From: Campylobacter concisus
GTDB taxonomy: Bacteria; Campylobacterota; Campylobacteria; Campylobacterales; Campylobacteraceae
NCBI RefSeq assembly: GCF_003048905.1
Contig: NZ_PIRO01000001.1
Span: forward strand, 1,145,208 to 1,209,207
Length of the DNA: 64,000 bases
Direction of reading: 5' to 3'
Part shown: in pieces, positions 27,533 to 37,371 of the stretch
Layout of the letters: the number at the start of each line of letters is the position of its first letter
Numbering within the stretch: position 1 is the stretch's first letter
The notes under the pieces: generated by a model
Seen by the model: only the letters and a program-made list of their open reading frames with translations
Database searches by the model: none
Told to the model about the DNA's origin: nothing
Translations under genes and position numbers: made by a program

Positions 27533-28073
27533 AAAAATAGGCATTAAATACTTCAAACGTTCTAAATTTAAAGAAGCGATCTTTTACTTCTCTCTAGCTT
27601 ACGAAAAGACACAGGATAAAAATTTACTATTTTTGATACAAATTTGCTCCCTTGGCGAGAAAAATGCAGAGGAAGCAAAACTTTTATTTGACTATTTTAT
27701 GGATAAACTAAGAGCTGGCGAAGATGATGAAGGAATGGATGAAATTTTAAAAATTTTAGAATCAAGATTGGCTAGCGATGAGTATTTTGAAGAGCAAGAC
27801 GCGATCAGCTACGAGGACTTTAAAAAGGCTGTTTATAAGGATGGGAGCTTCAAAAAGGTCTTTGAAAATATCATGTTCTCAACCAAGGTAATGATCTCGA
27901 ACAAAGATGATTTTTTAGAATTTTTGGGAAATTTGATAAAAAATGACTTCATCGAAATGAGTATAAACTATCTTGAGAGTGCGGCGGTGATGTTTGGTGG
28001 CGATGAGCGCATAGATCAGCTTTTTAAAGAGATACAAAAAAGACAAAACGATGAAAATATCAGTAGAAAATAG
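27519..28073 (+). CDS. TPR-like helical protein of the nfu-murE set
   Basis: About 184 residues, helical throughout; KIGIKYFKRSKFKEAIFYFS with the following helix looks like a TPR pair. No signal peptide. TTG at 27519 is preferred over TTG at 27501 because GAGGA lies about 8 bases before it and it gives the start MIDYKKIGIKYFK, like the equivalent C. jejuni protein between Nfu and MurE. It overlaps nfu by 14 bases and murE by 23. Role unknown. Confidence 0.7.
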   Translation: MIDYKKIGIKYFKRSKFKEAIFYFSLAYEKTQDKNLLFLIQICSLGEKNAEEAKLLFDYFMDKLRAGEDDEGMDEILKILESRLASDEYFEEQDAISYEDFKKAVYKDGSFKKVFENIMFSTKVMISNKDDFLEFLGNLIKNDFIEMSINYLESAAVMFGGDERIDQLFKEIQKRQNDENISRK

Positions 28074-29334
28074 CTTCATAACAGATGACTCAAACGAGTG
28101 CGAAAATGGCTCATTTTTCGTGCAAACTGCTGCAAACGCAAAATTTGCAGAGGCAGCGGTAAAAAATGGCGCTAAGATAATCAGCCTTGAAGAGTGTAAA
28201 AAGCTTTTAAAAATCGATGAAAGCTTAAAGATAGTTGGCATCACAGGCACAAATGGCAAGACCACAACGGCTGCTGCTATTTATGAAATTTTGCGAAATT
28301 TAGGCAAAAAATGCGGCCTAAGTGGCACAAGAGGGGCATTTATAGAGGGTAAGCAGATAGATGACAAGGCGCTTACGACAAGTGCCATTTTAAAGACGCT
28401 TTCTTACCTCAAAGCAGCTAGTGAGCAGGGCTGTGAGTACTTCGTGATGGAGGTTAGCTCACACGCGATAGCTCAAAAGCGTATAGAGAGCTTGAAATTT
28501 ACTCTAAAAATTTTTACAAATTTGACTCAAGACCACCTCGACTACCACAAGAGCATGGAGGAGTACGCTAGGGTAAAGTCTAGCTTTTTTGATGATGATG
28601 GCATGAAGCTTATAAATGCTGATGATAATGGCATTAAATTTAATCCAAAAAACGCTTATACGTATTCGCTCAAAAAGCCAGCCAGCTTTGCGCCGGTAGT
28701 TTATGGACTAAAGGACGGCATAGACGCGGTTATCAAGACGCCAAATGGCGATGTGGAGATAGACTCAAGCTTGCAAGGCGAGTTTAATCTTTACAACCTA
28801 ATTGCAGCCCTTGGCGCTGTTTGCTTGCTAGAGCGTCCAGACGCGACCGCGCTTTCAAAGGCGATAAGCAAATTTAAAGGGGTTAGTGGCAGAATGGAAG
28901 TGGTTAGCACCGATCCGCTAGTCATCGTGGATTTTGCTCATACGCCAGATGGTATCGAAAAGGTGCTAAACTCGCTTAGACATCTAAATTTGATCGCAGT
29001 CTTTGGTGCAGGCGGCGATAGAGATAGGACAAAGCGCCCAAAAATGGGAGCGATAGCCCAAAAATACGCAAGAATTTGCATCGTCACAAGTGACAATCCA
29101 AGAAGCGAAGAGCCAGAGAGCATAATCGATGAAATTTGCGCTGGTATGAGTCAAAATGAAAATTTGATACGAAACGCCAACCGCAAAGAGGCGATCGCGC
29201 TAGCCATTAGCAAGCTAGAACCCGGCTGGGCGCTTGTCATACTTGGCAAAGGCGACGAGCCATATCAAGAGATAAAGGGCGTCAAGCACCCATTTAGCGA
29301 CAAAGAAGTAGTAAAAGAGCTTTTAAAGAGGTAA
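28051..29334 (+). CDS. murE: UDP-MurNAc-L-Ala-D-Glu:meso-diaminopimelate ligase MurE
   Basis: A 427-residue Mur ligase adding the third residue of the peptidoglycan stem in the cytoplasm. ATP loop [13 protein letters not shown] near residue 63, central-domain [20 protein letters not shown], and the DNPRSEEP motif that marks meso-DAP specificity are present. It is shorter than E. coli MurE (495) in the N-terminal UDP-binding domain, as in other Campylobacter. The start lies inside the preceding gene. Confidence 0.95.
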   Translation: MKISVENSFITDDSNECENGSFFVQTAANAKFAEAAVKNGAKIISLEECKKLLKIDESLKIVGITGTNGKTTTAAAIYEILRNLGKKCGLSGTRGAFIEGKQIDDKALTTSAILKTLSYLKAASEQGCEYFVMEVSSHAIAQKRIESLKFTLKIFTNLTQDHLDYHKSMEEYARVKSSFFDDDGMKLINADDNGIKFNPKNAYTYSLKKPASFAPVVYGLKDGIDAVIKTPNGDVEIDSSLQGEFNLYNLIAALGAVCLLERPDATALSKAISKFKGVSGRMEVVSTDPLVIVDFAHTPDGIEKVLNSLRHLNLIAVFGAGGDRDRTKRPKMGAIAQKYARICIVTSDNPRSEEPESIIDEICAGMSQNENLIRNANRKEAIALAISKLEPGWALVILGKGDEPYQEIKGVKHPFSDKEVVKELLKR

Positions 29335-29336
29335 AA

Positions 29337-29684
29337 ATGAATATAGAAATTTTAGCTAGTAAGATCCACAGAGCCGTCGTAACAGACGCAAATTTAAACT
29401 ATGTTGGCTCGATCAGCATCGGCGAGGAGCTTATAAAGGCTGCAAATTTGATAGAAAATCAAAAGGTTGAAATTTTAGACGTAAATAATGGCGAGAGATT
29501 TGCCACATATGTGATAAAGGGCAAAAAAGGCGAAATTTGCCTAAACGGCGCAGCTGCTAGAAAAGTCTGCGTAGGAGACGTGGTCATCATCGTGGCATAC
29601 GCTAGTATGAAATTTAAAAAGGCTAAGAAATTTAAGCCAACCATCGTGCATGTAAATAACAAAAACGAGATCATAAAGGAGTAG
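29337..29684 (+). CDS. panD: Aspartate 1-decarboxylase proenzyme
   Basis: A 115-residue pyruvoyl enzyme making beta-alanine for coenzyme A. The self-cleavage site is G24-S25 in NYVGSISIG, and K9 and H11 of the N-terminal chain are conserved; [16 protein letters not shown] is the tetramer core. It starts 2 bases after murE. Confidence 0.95.
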   Translation: MNIEILASKIHRAVVTDANLNYVGSISIGEELIKAANLIENQKVEILDVNNGERFATYVIKGKKGEICLNGAAARKVCVGDVVIIVAYASMKFKKAKKFKPTIVHVNNKNEIIKE

Positions 29685-29687
29685 GCG

Positions 29688-30002
29688 ATGTTTGAGGGAT
29701 TTGACTTTTCAAAGATGGGGCAGATGCTCGAGGATGTGCAAAAGCAGGCCAAGCAAATGGAAGAAGAGAGCAAAAATAAAGAATTTGGTGCAAAAAGCGG
29801 TGGCGGACTAGTAAGCGTGAGAGCAAACGGCAGCGGTGAGATACTTGATATCAGCATAGATGATAGCTTGCTTGAAGATAAAGAGAGCATGCAAATTTTG
29901 CTAATAAGCGCCGTAAATGACGTGTTAAAATCAGTTGAAGCTGATAAGAAAAACACCGCTTCAAGGATGCTTGGCGGCCTTGCTTCGATGGGGATAAAAT
30001 GA
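29688..30002 (+). CDS. YbaB/EbfC-family nucleoid-associated protein
   Basis: A 104-residue small DNA-binding protein, dimeric in known members. MGQMLEDVQKQAKQMEEESK is the N-terminal helix, GGGLVSVRANGSGEILDISI the central sheet. Its end overlaps the PDZ gene by 4 bases (ATGA). Confidence 0.9.
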   Translation: MFEGFDFSKMGQMLEDVQKQAKQMEEESKNKEFGAKSGGGLVSVRANGSGEILDISIDDSLLEDKESMQILLISAVNDVLKSVEADKKNTASRMLGGLASMGIK

Positions 30003-31108
30003 GACTAAAATATAAATTTGCCCTTGCTTTTTTGCTATCAGCGCTTTGCCTAAACGCCGATCCTAGACCTACGCAAGAGGACTTTAATGCCTGCTTTGAA
30101 AAGAACAAAAACTCAATCGTCTCGGTAAATAAACACTTTGGTGTAGCTATCACTAAAAATTTAATCGCAGTACCAAAAAGTGAGGGAGCTCCACTTGGCG
30201 AATATGTCAAATTTGACCCATATTTACAGCTCTTTTTAGTCCGCTCTAGCAAGGAGCTAAGTCCTGTTGTTATGGCTGATGAGACCAACGAGGAGCGCAT
30301 CAAAAAGAGCACTTGGGTTGGTATCTTAAATGACGCAAACAACACCGTCATGGGTCACATCAAGTCTTTAGGGCAAAATTTAGGCGATTTTGATACGCTA
30401 AACTTCGAGTATAACGCGACTGGCGAGATAAATACGCCTTGCTGCAAGATGATAGGCATAGCTGTTGGAGTTGATAAATTTATACCAAATCGCTATTTAA
30501 AACACTTTGTATCTTACGATGACGTCTATTACGGCGATATCGGTGTGAAGTTCTTGCAAAAAGAGGATAAATTTTTTGTAGGGCTTGTTGATCCTTTGGG
30601 ACGTGGCAAGATGATGATGGTTGATGATGAACTAGTTAGTGTAAATGGCATCAAGCCAAAGAGCCTAAGAGAGCTAAATGAGATGGTGCTTTTTGCTCCA
30701 AAGGGCGTAAAGCTTGACATCATCGTGAAGCGCGATAAGCAAGAAATGCTCTTTCAGGTGCCAGTAAGTGGGGATGTGAAATTTAACCAAAGCCTCGATG
30801 TAGACGCCCCTTCAAGCCTTGACATACCAAATTTCAACATCATGCCAAAAGAGCCACAAACAATGCTTGATGATAAGATTTTGGTGGATTATGGTATCAC
30901 GGTGGATAAAAATTTAGTCGTTACTAAGGTCGAGCCAAAGTCAAATGCAGAAATTTTTGGCATCAAGACCGGTGATAAAATTTTGGGTTTTGATAAACAA
31001 AGCGTGAGTAGCCGTGAAGAGCTTTTAGAGAATCTTGGTGAATTAAAAAATTTTACGCTTCTATTTACTAGAGATGACTTTCAGTTTTTTGTAAGAGTGC
31101 CAAAATGA
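29999..31108 (+). CDS. Exported protein with C-terminal PDZ domain
   Basis: A 369-residue protein with a signal peptide (residues 1-19, ending LCLNA) and probably periplasmic. Residues about 295-365 form a PDZ domain (VEPKSNAEIFGIKTGDKILG), and an earlier segment around 190-250 (KFFVGLVDPLGRGKMMMVDD and PKSLRELNEMVLF) looks like a second, degenerate PDZ repeat. No protease triad seen. It stays between ybaB and ispA as in C. jejuni. Function unknown. Confidence 0.75.
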   Translation: MRLKYKFALAFLLSALCLNADPRPTQEDFNACFEKNKNSIVSVNKHFGVAITKNLIAVPKSEGAPLGEYVKFDPYLQLFLVRSSKELSPVVMADETNEERIKKSTWVGILNDANNTVMGHIKSLGQNLGDFDTLNFEYNATGEINTPCCKMIGIAVGVDKFIPNRYLKHFVSYDDVYYGDIGVKFLQKEDKFFVGLVDPLGRGKMMMVDDELVSVNGIKPKSLRELNEMVLFAPKGVKLDIIVKRDKQEMLFQVPVSGDVKFNQSLDVDAPSSLDIPNFNIMPKEPQTMLDDKILVDYGITVDKNLVVTKVEPKSNAEIFGIKTGDKILGFDKQSVSSREELLENLGELKNFTLLFTRDDFQFFVRVPK

Positions 31109-32004
31109 GCCTACTTGAGGACTTTGTAAAATTTCTAAACGCAAATTTGCCAAAGGCTCCTAGCTTTCACCCTTATTATGAGGAGGCACTTGGCGTTATG
31201 CTAAAGGCTGGAGGCAAGCACTTTAGGGCACTTTTGCTTCTTGGCGTGGTGGAAAGCGTGGATAAAAGCCTCACGCAAAAGGCGATGAGAGTGGCTTTGG
31301 GACTTGAGATGATGCACACATACTCGCTCATTCATGATGACTTGCCATCTATGGATAACGCAAGCCTTAGACGTGGCACACCAACACTTCACGTAACCTA
31401 CGACGAGACAACTGCGATACTTGTAGGAGATGCGTTAAATACGCATGCTTTTTATGAAATTTCACGTGCCAATTTGAGTGCTGAGGCGCGTATAAAATGC
31501 GTGGAAATTTTAAGCGAGAATGCTGGCGTTAGCGGCATGGTGCTAGGTCAGGCGCTGGATTGTTTTTTTGAAAATACAGACAAAGAGGATATCAAAAGGG
31601 CAAAGGCTAAATTTGGCCTCTCTGGCAAGATGCTAAGCCTTGATGAACTAGTCTTTTTACATATCTACAAAACCGCAAAGCTCATCGCTGCAAGCCTAAA
31701 AATGGGCTCTGTGATAGTAAATTTAGACGAAATAGAGTGCGAGAAAATTTATGATATCGGCCTAAAACTTGGGCTTGCTTTTCAGATACAAGACGATATC
31801 ATCGATCTTACAAGCAACGAAGCAGCCGCTGGAAAGCCCGTGCATAACGATCTAGCTAAAAACTCATTTACAAATTTGCTTGGCCTTGAAGGCGCTAAAA
31901 AGAAAAAAGATGAGCTAATTTGTGAGATAGAAGAGGCACTAAATCAGATAGATGCAAATATCGCAAAGATGATATTAGGGCTTACAGATAAACACCTCAG
32001 ATAA
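31105..32004 (+). CDS. ispA: Polyprenyl (geranyl/farnesyl) diphosphate synthase
   Basis: A 299-residue prenyltransferase joining IPP with allylic diphosphates. The first aspartate-rich motif is HDDLPSMDNASLRRG (residues about 79-93) and the second is QDDIIDLTS, with GKHFRALLLLG before. Chain length cannot be fixed by eye. The 4-base overlap with the PDZ gene indicates coupling; a terminator follows. Confidence 0.9.
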   Translation: MSLLEDFVKFLNANLPKAPSFHPYYEEALGVMLKAGGKHFRALLLLGVVESVDKSLTQKAMRVALGLEMMHTYSLIHDDLPSMDNASLRRGTPTLHVTYDETTAILVGDALNTHAFYEISRANLSAEARIKCVEILSENAGVSGMVLGQALDCFFENTDKEDIKRAKAKFGLSGKMLSLDELVFLHIYKTAKLIAASLKMGSVIVNLDEIECEKIYDIGLKLGLAFQIQDDIIDLTSNEAAAGKPVHNDLAKNSFTNLLGLEGAKKKKDELICEIEEALNQIDANIAKMILGLTDKHLR

Positions 32005-32027
32005 AAGCTAGAAATTTCTAGCTTTTT
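32003..32027 (+). terminator. Terminator after ispA
   Basis: A 12-bp self-complementary stem (AAAAGCTAGAAA with TTTCTAGCTTTT) starting in the stop codon and ending in a T run. Confidence 0.8.
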
Positions 32028-32108
32028 ACTGTTAAAAATTTAAAAAATTTATATCACTCTTTAGACATTTTGGGCAAAAACGCAAGGCAAGTTTTAATCA
32101 CTTTTTTG

Positions 32109-32114
32109 TATAAT
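32109..32114 (+). promoter_or_regulatory. Candidate -10 box of tkt
   Basis: TATAAT behind a T-rich stretch, 24 bases upstream of the tkt start. Confidence 0.55.
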
Positions 32115-32137
32115 CCAAAACAATAAAAGGAGATCAT

Positions 32138-34048
32138 ATGCTAAAAAAACAAGCCGATACTATAAGATTTTTGTGCGCTGATATGGTGCAAAACGCTAAC
32201 AGCGGACACCCAGGTGCACCTATGGGTCTAGCTGATATTATGGTGGTTTTAAGCAACTTTTTAAAACACAATCCAAAAAATCCAAAATGGCTAAATAGAG
32301 ACAGGCTCGTTTTTAGCGGTGGTCACGCATCAAGTTTGGTTTATAGCTTTTTACATCTAAGCGGCTACGATCTAAGTCTTGACGAGCTTAAAAATTTTCG
32401 CCAACTTGGCTCAAACACTCCAGGACACCCAGAAATTCACACTCCAGGCGTTGAGGTTGCTACTGGCCCGCTTGGTCAAGGTGTAGCAAACGCAGTTGGC
32501 CTAGCCATGGCAGAAAAATACGCTGCAAACGTGCTAAACGAGCCAGATAATAAAATAATCGATCATAAAATTTATTGCCTTTGCGGTGATGGCGATCTTG
32601 AAGAGGGTATAAGCTACGAGGCATGTTCGGTAGCTGGAAATTTAAGACTAGATAATCTTGTGCTCATTTACGACTCAAATAACATTACGATCGAGGGTGA
32701 CACGGCGATAGCTTTTAGTGAGGATGTCAAAGCGAGGTTTGAGGCGCAGGGCTGGGAGGTCGCACGCATCGATGGACACGACTACGATCAGATCGAATTT
32801 GCACTTGAGCAAGCAAACGAGAAAGAGTCGCCATATCTCATCATCGCAAACACACGCATAGCACGTGGTGCAATGGAGCTTGAGGGCTCACACCACAGCC
32901 ACGGCGCCCCACTTGGCGAAGAGATCATCAAAAAGGCAAAGGCCGCAGCTGGCTTTGACCCTGAGAAGAAATTTGCCATTGATGAGGACGTGCTTTTAAG
33001 ATTTAGAGGCGCAGTTGAAAAGGGCGATCTAGAAGAGGCGATGTGGAACAAAAAGGTTGAGGCGCTAAGCATTGAAGGCAAAAATTTACTAAACTCGCTT
33101 CTTAATCCAGACTTTAGTAAGATCGAATTCCCTGACTTTAGCGACAAAAAGCTAGCCACAAGAGATACAAACCACGTAATTTTAAATGAAATAGCTAAAA
33201 AACTACCTGGCTTTATCGGTGGTAGTGCTGACCTTGCTCCGTCAAATAAGACTGAGCTAAAGGGTATGGGCGACTTCCCAAATGGCAAAAATATCCACTA
33301 CGGCATCAGAGAGCATGCCATGGCGGCTATTAACAACGGCATCGCTAGATACGGCCTTTTCTTGCCATTTTCAGCAACATTTTTTATTTTCAGCGACTAT
33401 TTAAAGCCAAGTGCAAGGATAGCAGCGCTCATGGGCATCAAGCACTTTTTTGTCTTCACGCATGATAGTATCGGCGTTGGAGAAGATGGTCCGACACACC
33501 AACCTATCGAGCAGCTTAGCACATTTAGAGCGATGCCAAATTTCTACACTTTCCGCCCAGCTGACGGTAACGAAAACGCAGCTAGCTGGCAAGCGGCTCT
33601 AAATTTAAACGCTCCAAGTGCCTTTGTGCTTAGCCGCCAAGGGCTTGAGCCACTTGCGAAAGGCGAATTTGGTGAGGTTAGCAACGGCGCATATCTGCTA
33701 AGCTCAGCAAAAGATGCGAAGATCACATTTATGGCAAGCGGCAGCGAGGTTTCACTCTGTGTAAAAGCAGCCGCACTTCTAGCTGAGCAAGGTATCGGCG
33801 CAAACGTCGTGTCTGCTCCTTGTTTTGACCTACTTTGCGAGCAACCAGATGAGTACGTGGCTAGAATTTTAGATAAAAATACGACCATCATCGCAGTCGA
33901 AGCCGCAACTGGCCTTGAGTGGTATAAATTTGCCGACGCGGTTTATGGCATGAGCGGCTTTGGCGCCAGCGGAAAGGCTAACGAGCTATTTGATCACTTT
34001 GGCTTTACGCCACAAAAACTTGCAAATTTCGCTAGCGAAATCATATAA
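32138..34048 (+). CDS. tkt: Transketolase
   Basis: A 636-residue thiamine-diphosphate enzyme of the pentose phosphate pathway. ANSGHPGAPMGLADIM at the start, the ThDP motif CGDGDLEEGISYEA with downstream NN, and the transketolase signature DSIGVGEDGPTHQPIEQL are clear. Ribosome site AAAAGGAGATC. In an organism with limited sugar use, its main role is supply of ribose and erythrose phosphates. Confidence 0.96.
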   Translation: MLKKQADTIRFLCADMVQNANSGHPGAPMGLADIMVVLSNFLKHNPKNPKWLNRDRLVFSGGHASSLVYSFLHLSGYDLSLDELKNFRQLGSNTPGHPEIHTPGVEVATGPLGQGVANAVGLAMAEKYAANVLNEPDNKIIDHKIYCLCGDGDLEEGISYEACSVAGNLRLDNLVLIYDSNNITIEGDTAIAFSEDVKARFEAQGWEVARIDGHDYDQIEFALEQANEKESPYLIIANTRIARGAMELEGSHHSHGAPLGEEIIKKAKAAAGFDPEKKFAIDEDVLLRFRGAVEKGDLEEAMWNKKVEALSIEGKNLLNSLLNPDFSKIEFPDFSDKKLATRDTNHVILNEIAKKLPGFIGGSADLAPSNKTELKGMGDFPNGKNIHYGIREHAMAAINNGIARYGLFLPFSATFFIFSDYLKPSARIAALMGIKHFFVFTHDSIGVGEDGPTHQPIEQLSTFRAMPNFYTFRPADGNENAASWQAALNLNAPSAFVLSRQGLEPLAKGEFGEVSNGAYLLSSAKDAKITFMASGSEVSLCVKAAALLAEQGIGANVVSAPCFDLLCEQPDEYVARILDKNTTIIAVEAATGLEWYKFADAVYGMSGFGASGKANELFDHFGFTPQKLANFASEII

Positions 34049-34056
34049 ATTTAATC

Positions 34057-34076
34057 TTGGGGAGTAAAATCCCCAA
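34057..34076 (+). terminator. Hairpin between tkt and uppP
   Basis: TTGGGG and CCCCAA pair around an 8-base loop, without a T run after it; may be a weak or Rho-aided end of the tkt transcript. Confidence 0.35.
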
Positions 34077-34105
34077 CTGCAATCTAAAATCAAAAAAGGC
34101 ATTTT

Positions 34106-34900
34106 ATGGAAATTTCTCATGTTATCGTTTTGGCCTTGGTGCAAGGCATAAGCGAATTTTTGCCCATTTCAAGCTCGGCTCATCTTATCTTGGTGCCAAA
34201 GCTACTTGGCTGGCCAGATCAAGGTCTTGCTTTTGATGTGGCAGTGCACGTTGGTACGTTAAGTGCGATACTTTTTTATTTTAAAGATACGATTTTTAAG
34301 CTACTTCGTGACTTTTTTGCCTCGATCGCACAAAGAAAGATGGTAGGCGATAGCTTGCTTGTCTGGTGCGTGGGATTTGCCACTATCCCGGTTGGAATCT
34401 TTGGGCTTTTATTTAACAACATTATCGAAGAATACGCAAGAAGCGGCGTTGTGATCGCTATTACTACGATCGTCTTTGGCATAGCGCTTTACTTTGCAGA
34501 TCTTCGCTCATCAAATAAAAGCGAATATGAAATGACCATAAAATTTGCGCTTATTATTGGCCTTGCTCAAGCTGTGGCGCTCATCCCTGGCGTCTCAAGA
34601 TCAGGCGTGACGATGACAGCGGCCTTATTTTTGGGCTTTAGCCACAAGGGAAGTGCGAATTTCTCATTTTTGATGTCGATCCCAGTCATTATCCTAGCTG
34701 GTGGGCTTGAGAGTATCAAGCTTATAAAAGATCCAAATGCGCTTCCTTGGAGCGACATCGCCCTTGGTGTCATCATAAGTGCTGTTAGTGCCTATGTTTG
34801 CGTTAAGCTATTTATGGGGATCATCTCAAGGATTAGAATGCTTCCTTTTGTCATCTACCGCTTGATTTTAGGAACATTTTTACTTTATCTATTTTTGTGA
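34106..34900 (+). CDS. uppP: Undecaprenyl-diphosphatase (BacA/UppP)
   Basis: A 264-residue inner-membrane phosphatase recycling the undecaprenyl carrier of peptidoglycan and glycans. The catalytic block SEFLPISSSAHLI (residues 16-28) holds the conserved Glu and Ser/His, and the second motif is PGVSRSG. About seven hydrophobic segments. Follows tkt after 57 bases. Confidence 0.95.
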   Translation: MEISHVIVLALVQGISEFLPISSSAHLILVPKLLGWPDQGLAFDVAVHVGTLSAILFYFKDTIFKLLRDFFASIAQRKMVGDSLLVWCVGFATIPVGIFGLLFNNIIEEYARSGVVIAITTIVFGIALYFADLRSSNKSEYEMTIKFALIIGLAQAVALIPGVSRSGVTMTAALFLGFSHKGSANFSFLMSIPVIILAGGLESIKLIKDPNALPWSDIALGVIISAVSAYVCVKLFMGIISRIRMLPFVIYRLILGTFLLYLFL

Positions 34901-34923
34901 TTTTAAAGCTTTAAAAAGTAAAA

Positions 34924-34954
34924 GCCAAGTGTGGAGAAATTTTTTACACTTGGC
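34924..34954. terminator. Inverted repeat between uppP and a convergent gene
   Basis: GCCAAGTGT (34924-34932) pairs with ACACTTGGC (34946-34954) across a 13-base loop. No clean T run on either side, but the position between convergent genes suits transcription termination. Confidence 0.5.
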
Positions 34955-35009
34955 AAGAATATATAACTTGAGTATCTTTCAGGAAAAATTTCAAGATAAG
35001 CTTGATAAT

Positions 35010-36248
35010 TTAACCCTCTTTTTTATCTTTTTTAATAACATTTAACAGATCTTTTGCAGCTTGATAAGCCCTATCTCCAAATTTCTTGGCTTCTGATTTG
35101 ATGTCAATTTGTTTGATGTCTTCAAATTTTTCATTGGCTTTTTTCTCAAGATTAGCGATCTCTTGTTTGATCTCTTCGATTTTGTCATTTGTATCAAAAT
35201 TTAGCTTTAGCTTTTTACTCTTGTCGTTTAGCTCTTGCTTTAGGGCTTCAAATTTATTATTTGCCTCACTCATAAGCTTTGCCATGCCGTTTGACTTTAA
35301 CTCTTCTATCCTTGAAATGATCTGCTCTCTTGCTTGATCGCTAATGCGTTTAAATTTTGCTAGATTTGTATCTAGCTCGCTATTTATCACATTTTCGATC
35401 TCATTTCTTGCTACACCTTCAAATTCCTTTTCAAGTTCCCTAAGCAAGGCTATAAATTCTTCATCAATATTTTTTAAGTTTAGTAACTGTGAGTTTAGTC
35501 TAAGCTCATCTGGAGCAAATTTCGCCTCATCTTTAAGTTTTTCTATAGCCCTTAAAATACCATCTCTTGTGCCACTTATCGCCCCACTTATTAGCTCTTT
35601 TGCAAAGATATGACCCTCGTCTGCTAAATTTGCCGCTGCTATGATGATGTTTTTTGAAATTTCAAGTATTCGCTCTTTGCTAAACTCTCCTCCAATGATC
35701 GCAACATAAGTCATATTTTTAGCTATCGCACCAGCTGTTTCCTCGACATCTTTTGCACCTTCAAGAGTTGTCAAAAATGCGATTTGAGCACTTTCTTTTA
35801 AGATACCAAGAAGCCTTGTTTCTCTAATGATCGCATTATTTAAAAGCTCTAAAATTTCCTCTTTTTCACTAAAATTTCTATCTTTTACGACCTCTTCAGC
35901 TGCTTCAAATGAAATTTTGAGCCTATTTTTTATCTCTTCACGTTTTGCTTCTATTGCACGATTTAGCTCATCTTTTTTATCAAGTAGCTCGTAAAGTGCC
36001 TTTTCTTCAGTGCCGACAATGGCCTGATTTATTCCCTCCATGGCACTTTTTAGATTTTTTGCATTTATGAGATCTTCTTTGTTCATTTTGTCATAAAGCT
36101 CATTCATTTTAGCCTTTAAAATTTCTGGCAAAGCATTTATATCTTTGTTTGCAGTATCTTGAAAGAAGTTATTGCAAAGAGCTTTTATGCTTATTAATAA
36201 GCCATCGCTGCTTTTATAATCATGTAAATTTTGCTCTAAATTGTTCAT
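35010..36248 (-). CDS. Helical, coiled-coil protein (DUF6781-like), function unknown
   Basis: A 412-residue, strongly charged, almost all-helical protein rich in Glu and Lys. Residues about 180-270 form a less charged block (AGAIAKNMTYVAIIGGEFSK) resembling DUF6781, while 270-412 are long heptad-like helices (ANLEKKANEKFEDIKQ). No signal peptide or membrane segment. It follows the DUF493 gene by 10 bases on the same strand, so moaC, the DUF493 gene and this gene may form one transcript. I cannot give it a role. Confidence 0.6.
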   Translation of the reverse strand: MNNLEQNLHDYKSSDGLLISIKALCNNFFQDTANKDINALPEILKAKMNELYDKMNKEDLINAKNLKSAMEGINQAIVGTEEKALYELLDKKDELNRAIEAKREEIKNRLKISFEAAEEVVKDRNFSEKEEILELLNNAIIRETRLLGILKESAQIAFLTTLEGAKDVEETAGAIAKNMTYVAIIGGEFSKERILEISKNIIIAAANLADEGHIFAKELISGAISGTRDGILRAIEKLKDEAKFAPDELRLNSQLLNLKNIDEEFIALLRELEKEFEGVARNEIENVINSELDTNLAKFKRISDQAREQIISRIEELKSNGMAKLMSEANNKFEALKQELNDKSKKLKLNFDTNDKIEEIKQEIANLEKKANEKFEDIKQIDIKSEAKKFGDRAYQAAKDLLNVIKKDKKEG

Positions 36249-36258
36249 ATCTTTTACC

Positions 36259-36525
36259 TTATAAAACGTATTTTGCTTCGTGTTTTAGTGCTGAAAATAT
36301 CTCTAGCCTCTCTTCTTCGCTCAAAACTAGCACGGCTAGGTCATAGCTAGCGTATTTTTTATCTTTGCTAAATTTTGAAAAGACCAGTTTAAATTCTCTA
36401 TCTTTTACTATCTCTTTTACCTTTTCTTCTACATTGACATCTGCATCAAATATTATTTTATATTCCCAATGTGTTGGGTAATCAATTTTTGCTTTTTTGT
36501 TATTTAGATCGCATATACTCGCCAC
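36259..36525 (-). CDS. DUF493 (YbeD/HP0495-like) small protein
   Basis: An 88-residue ferredoxin-like-fold protein of the DUF493 family: [20 protein letters not shown] and [20 protein letters not shown] match it. Structures of family members are known but not their role. Starts inside the moaC end (26-base overlap), which implies translational coupling. Confidence 0.85.
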   Translation of the reverse strand: MASICDLNNKKAKIDYPTHWEYKIIFDADVNVEEKVKEIVKDREFKLVFSKFSKDKKYASYDLAVLVLSEEERLEIFSALKHEAKYVL

Positions 36526-36973
36526 TTTTTCCTCCTGTTTTACTCTCTAATACAATATTACTTATTTCCATGCTTTTATCTATAGCTTTTACCATATCAT
36601 AAATCGTTAAAAGCCCCACGCTAACGCCAGTTAATGCTTCCATCTCAACGCCTGTTTTGCCCTCTATTTTTACGCTCACATAAAGCTTAAAAGCACAAAT
36701 TTCAGATAGCTCTTTGATATCACAATCCACACCTAGAATAGCTAGTGGATGGCACATCGGGATTAGCTCACTTGTCTTTTTTGCGCCCATTATCGCAGCA
36801 ACGACAGCTGTTTGGATAACTGGGCCTTTTTTGCCAGTATTTTCTTTGATCGCTCTAAAGGCCTCTTTGCTCATTTTGATGATCCCGCTAGCAGTTGCTA
36901 CTCTTTTTGTAGGATCTTTTGGGCTCACATCGACCATTTTTGGACGATCTTTTTCATCTAAATGCGTTAGCAT
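36500..36973 (-). CDS. moaC: Cyclic pyranopterin monophosphate synthase MoaC
   Basis: A 157-residue enzyme for the second half of the first step of molybdopterin synthesis. [34 protein letters not shown] and [18 protein letters not shown] are full family blocks. Molybdenum cofactor is needed for the respiratory reductases common in Campylobacter. Minus-strand gene with a -10 box at 36994-36999. Confidence 0.95.
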   Translation of the reverse strand: MLTHLDEKDRPKMVDVSPKDPTKRVATASGIIKMSKEAFRAIKENTGKKGPVIQTAVVAAIMGAKKTSELIPMCHPLAILGVDCDIKELSEICAFKLYVSVKIEGKTGVEMEALTGVSVGLLTIYDMVKAIDKSMEISNIVLESKTGGKSGEYMRSK

Positions 36974-36993
36974 TATCTCTCCTTTTTTGGCGG

Positions 36994-36999
36994 ATTATA
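36994..36999 (-). promoter_or_regulatory. Candidate -10 box of moaC
   Basis: TATAAT on the minus strand, 20 bases before the moaC start. Confidence 0.5.
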
Positions 37000-37019
37000 A
37001 CTTATTTAAACAAATTTAA

Positions 37020-37371
37020 ATTACCAATGGCTTTAAGCTAAAAATATATCAAATGTATAAAATTTAGCTTTTTACTTAAATACTAAAGATTTCTCATTAC
37101 TTAATATAATTATCTAATTTAAATAATTTTCTTAAGAAATAATTCAAATTTAAATTTTTGTTCAAATTAGCACTAAAAATAAGCGATTTAATAGATAATA
37201 AATTTTATTAAAGCCATATTAGTATTGATTAAAATCAAATATATATTTAATGTAAATAATAAAATTTAAAAAAAAATATTGATATTTTTCTTTAAAAGCT
37301 TAAAAAAATAAATTAATCGCTAATTTGCTTTTAAGAGTTAAGTATGTATAGTTTTTTTGCTTAATAAATTT
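37020..37371. other. AT-rich intergenic region upstream of the nos cluster
   Basis: About 350 bases without a gene between moaC (leftward) and the nos cluster (rightward). It contains the FNR-type box at 37225-37238 and a 12-bp palindrome TTTCTTAAGAAA at 37128-37139. Otherwise I see only A and T runs; no tRNA, small gene or repeat array. Confidence 0.8.
37225..37238. promoter_or_regulatory. FNR/CRP-family operator upstream of the nos cluster
   Basis: TTGAT-TAAA-ATCAA is a perfect match to the FNR consensus TTGAT-N4-ATCAA. It is the only such site I found in the window and it precedes the nitrous oxide reduction genes, which are expected to be induced when oxygen is low or nitrogen oxides are present. 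In Wolinella the nos genes answer to FNR-like Nss regulators. Confidence 0.7.

Noticed and set aside
37020..37371. Long AT-rich region as a replication origin
   Set aside because: No cluster of DnaA boxes and no origin-linked genes nearby; the FNR box and nos genes explain it as a promoter region.
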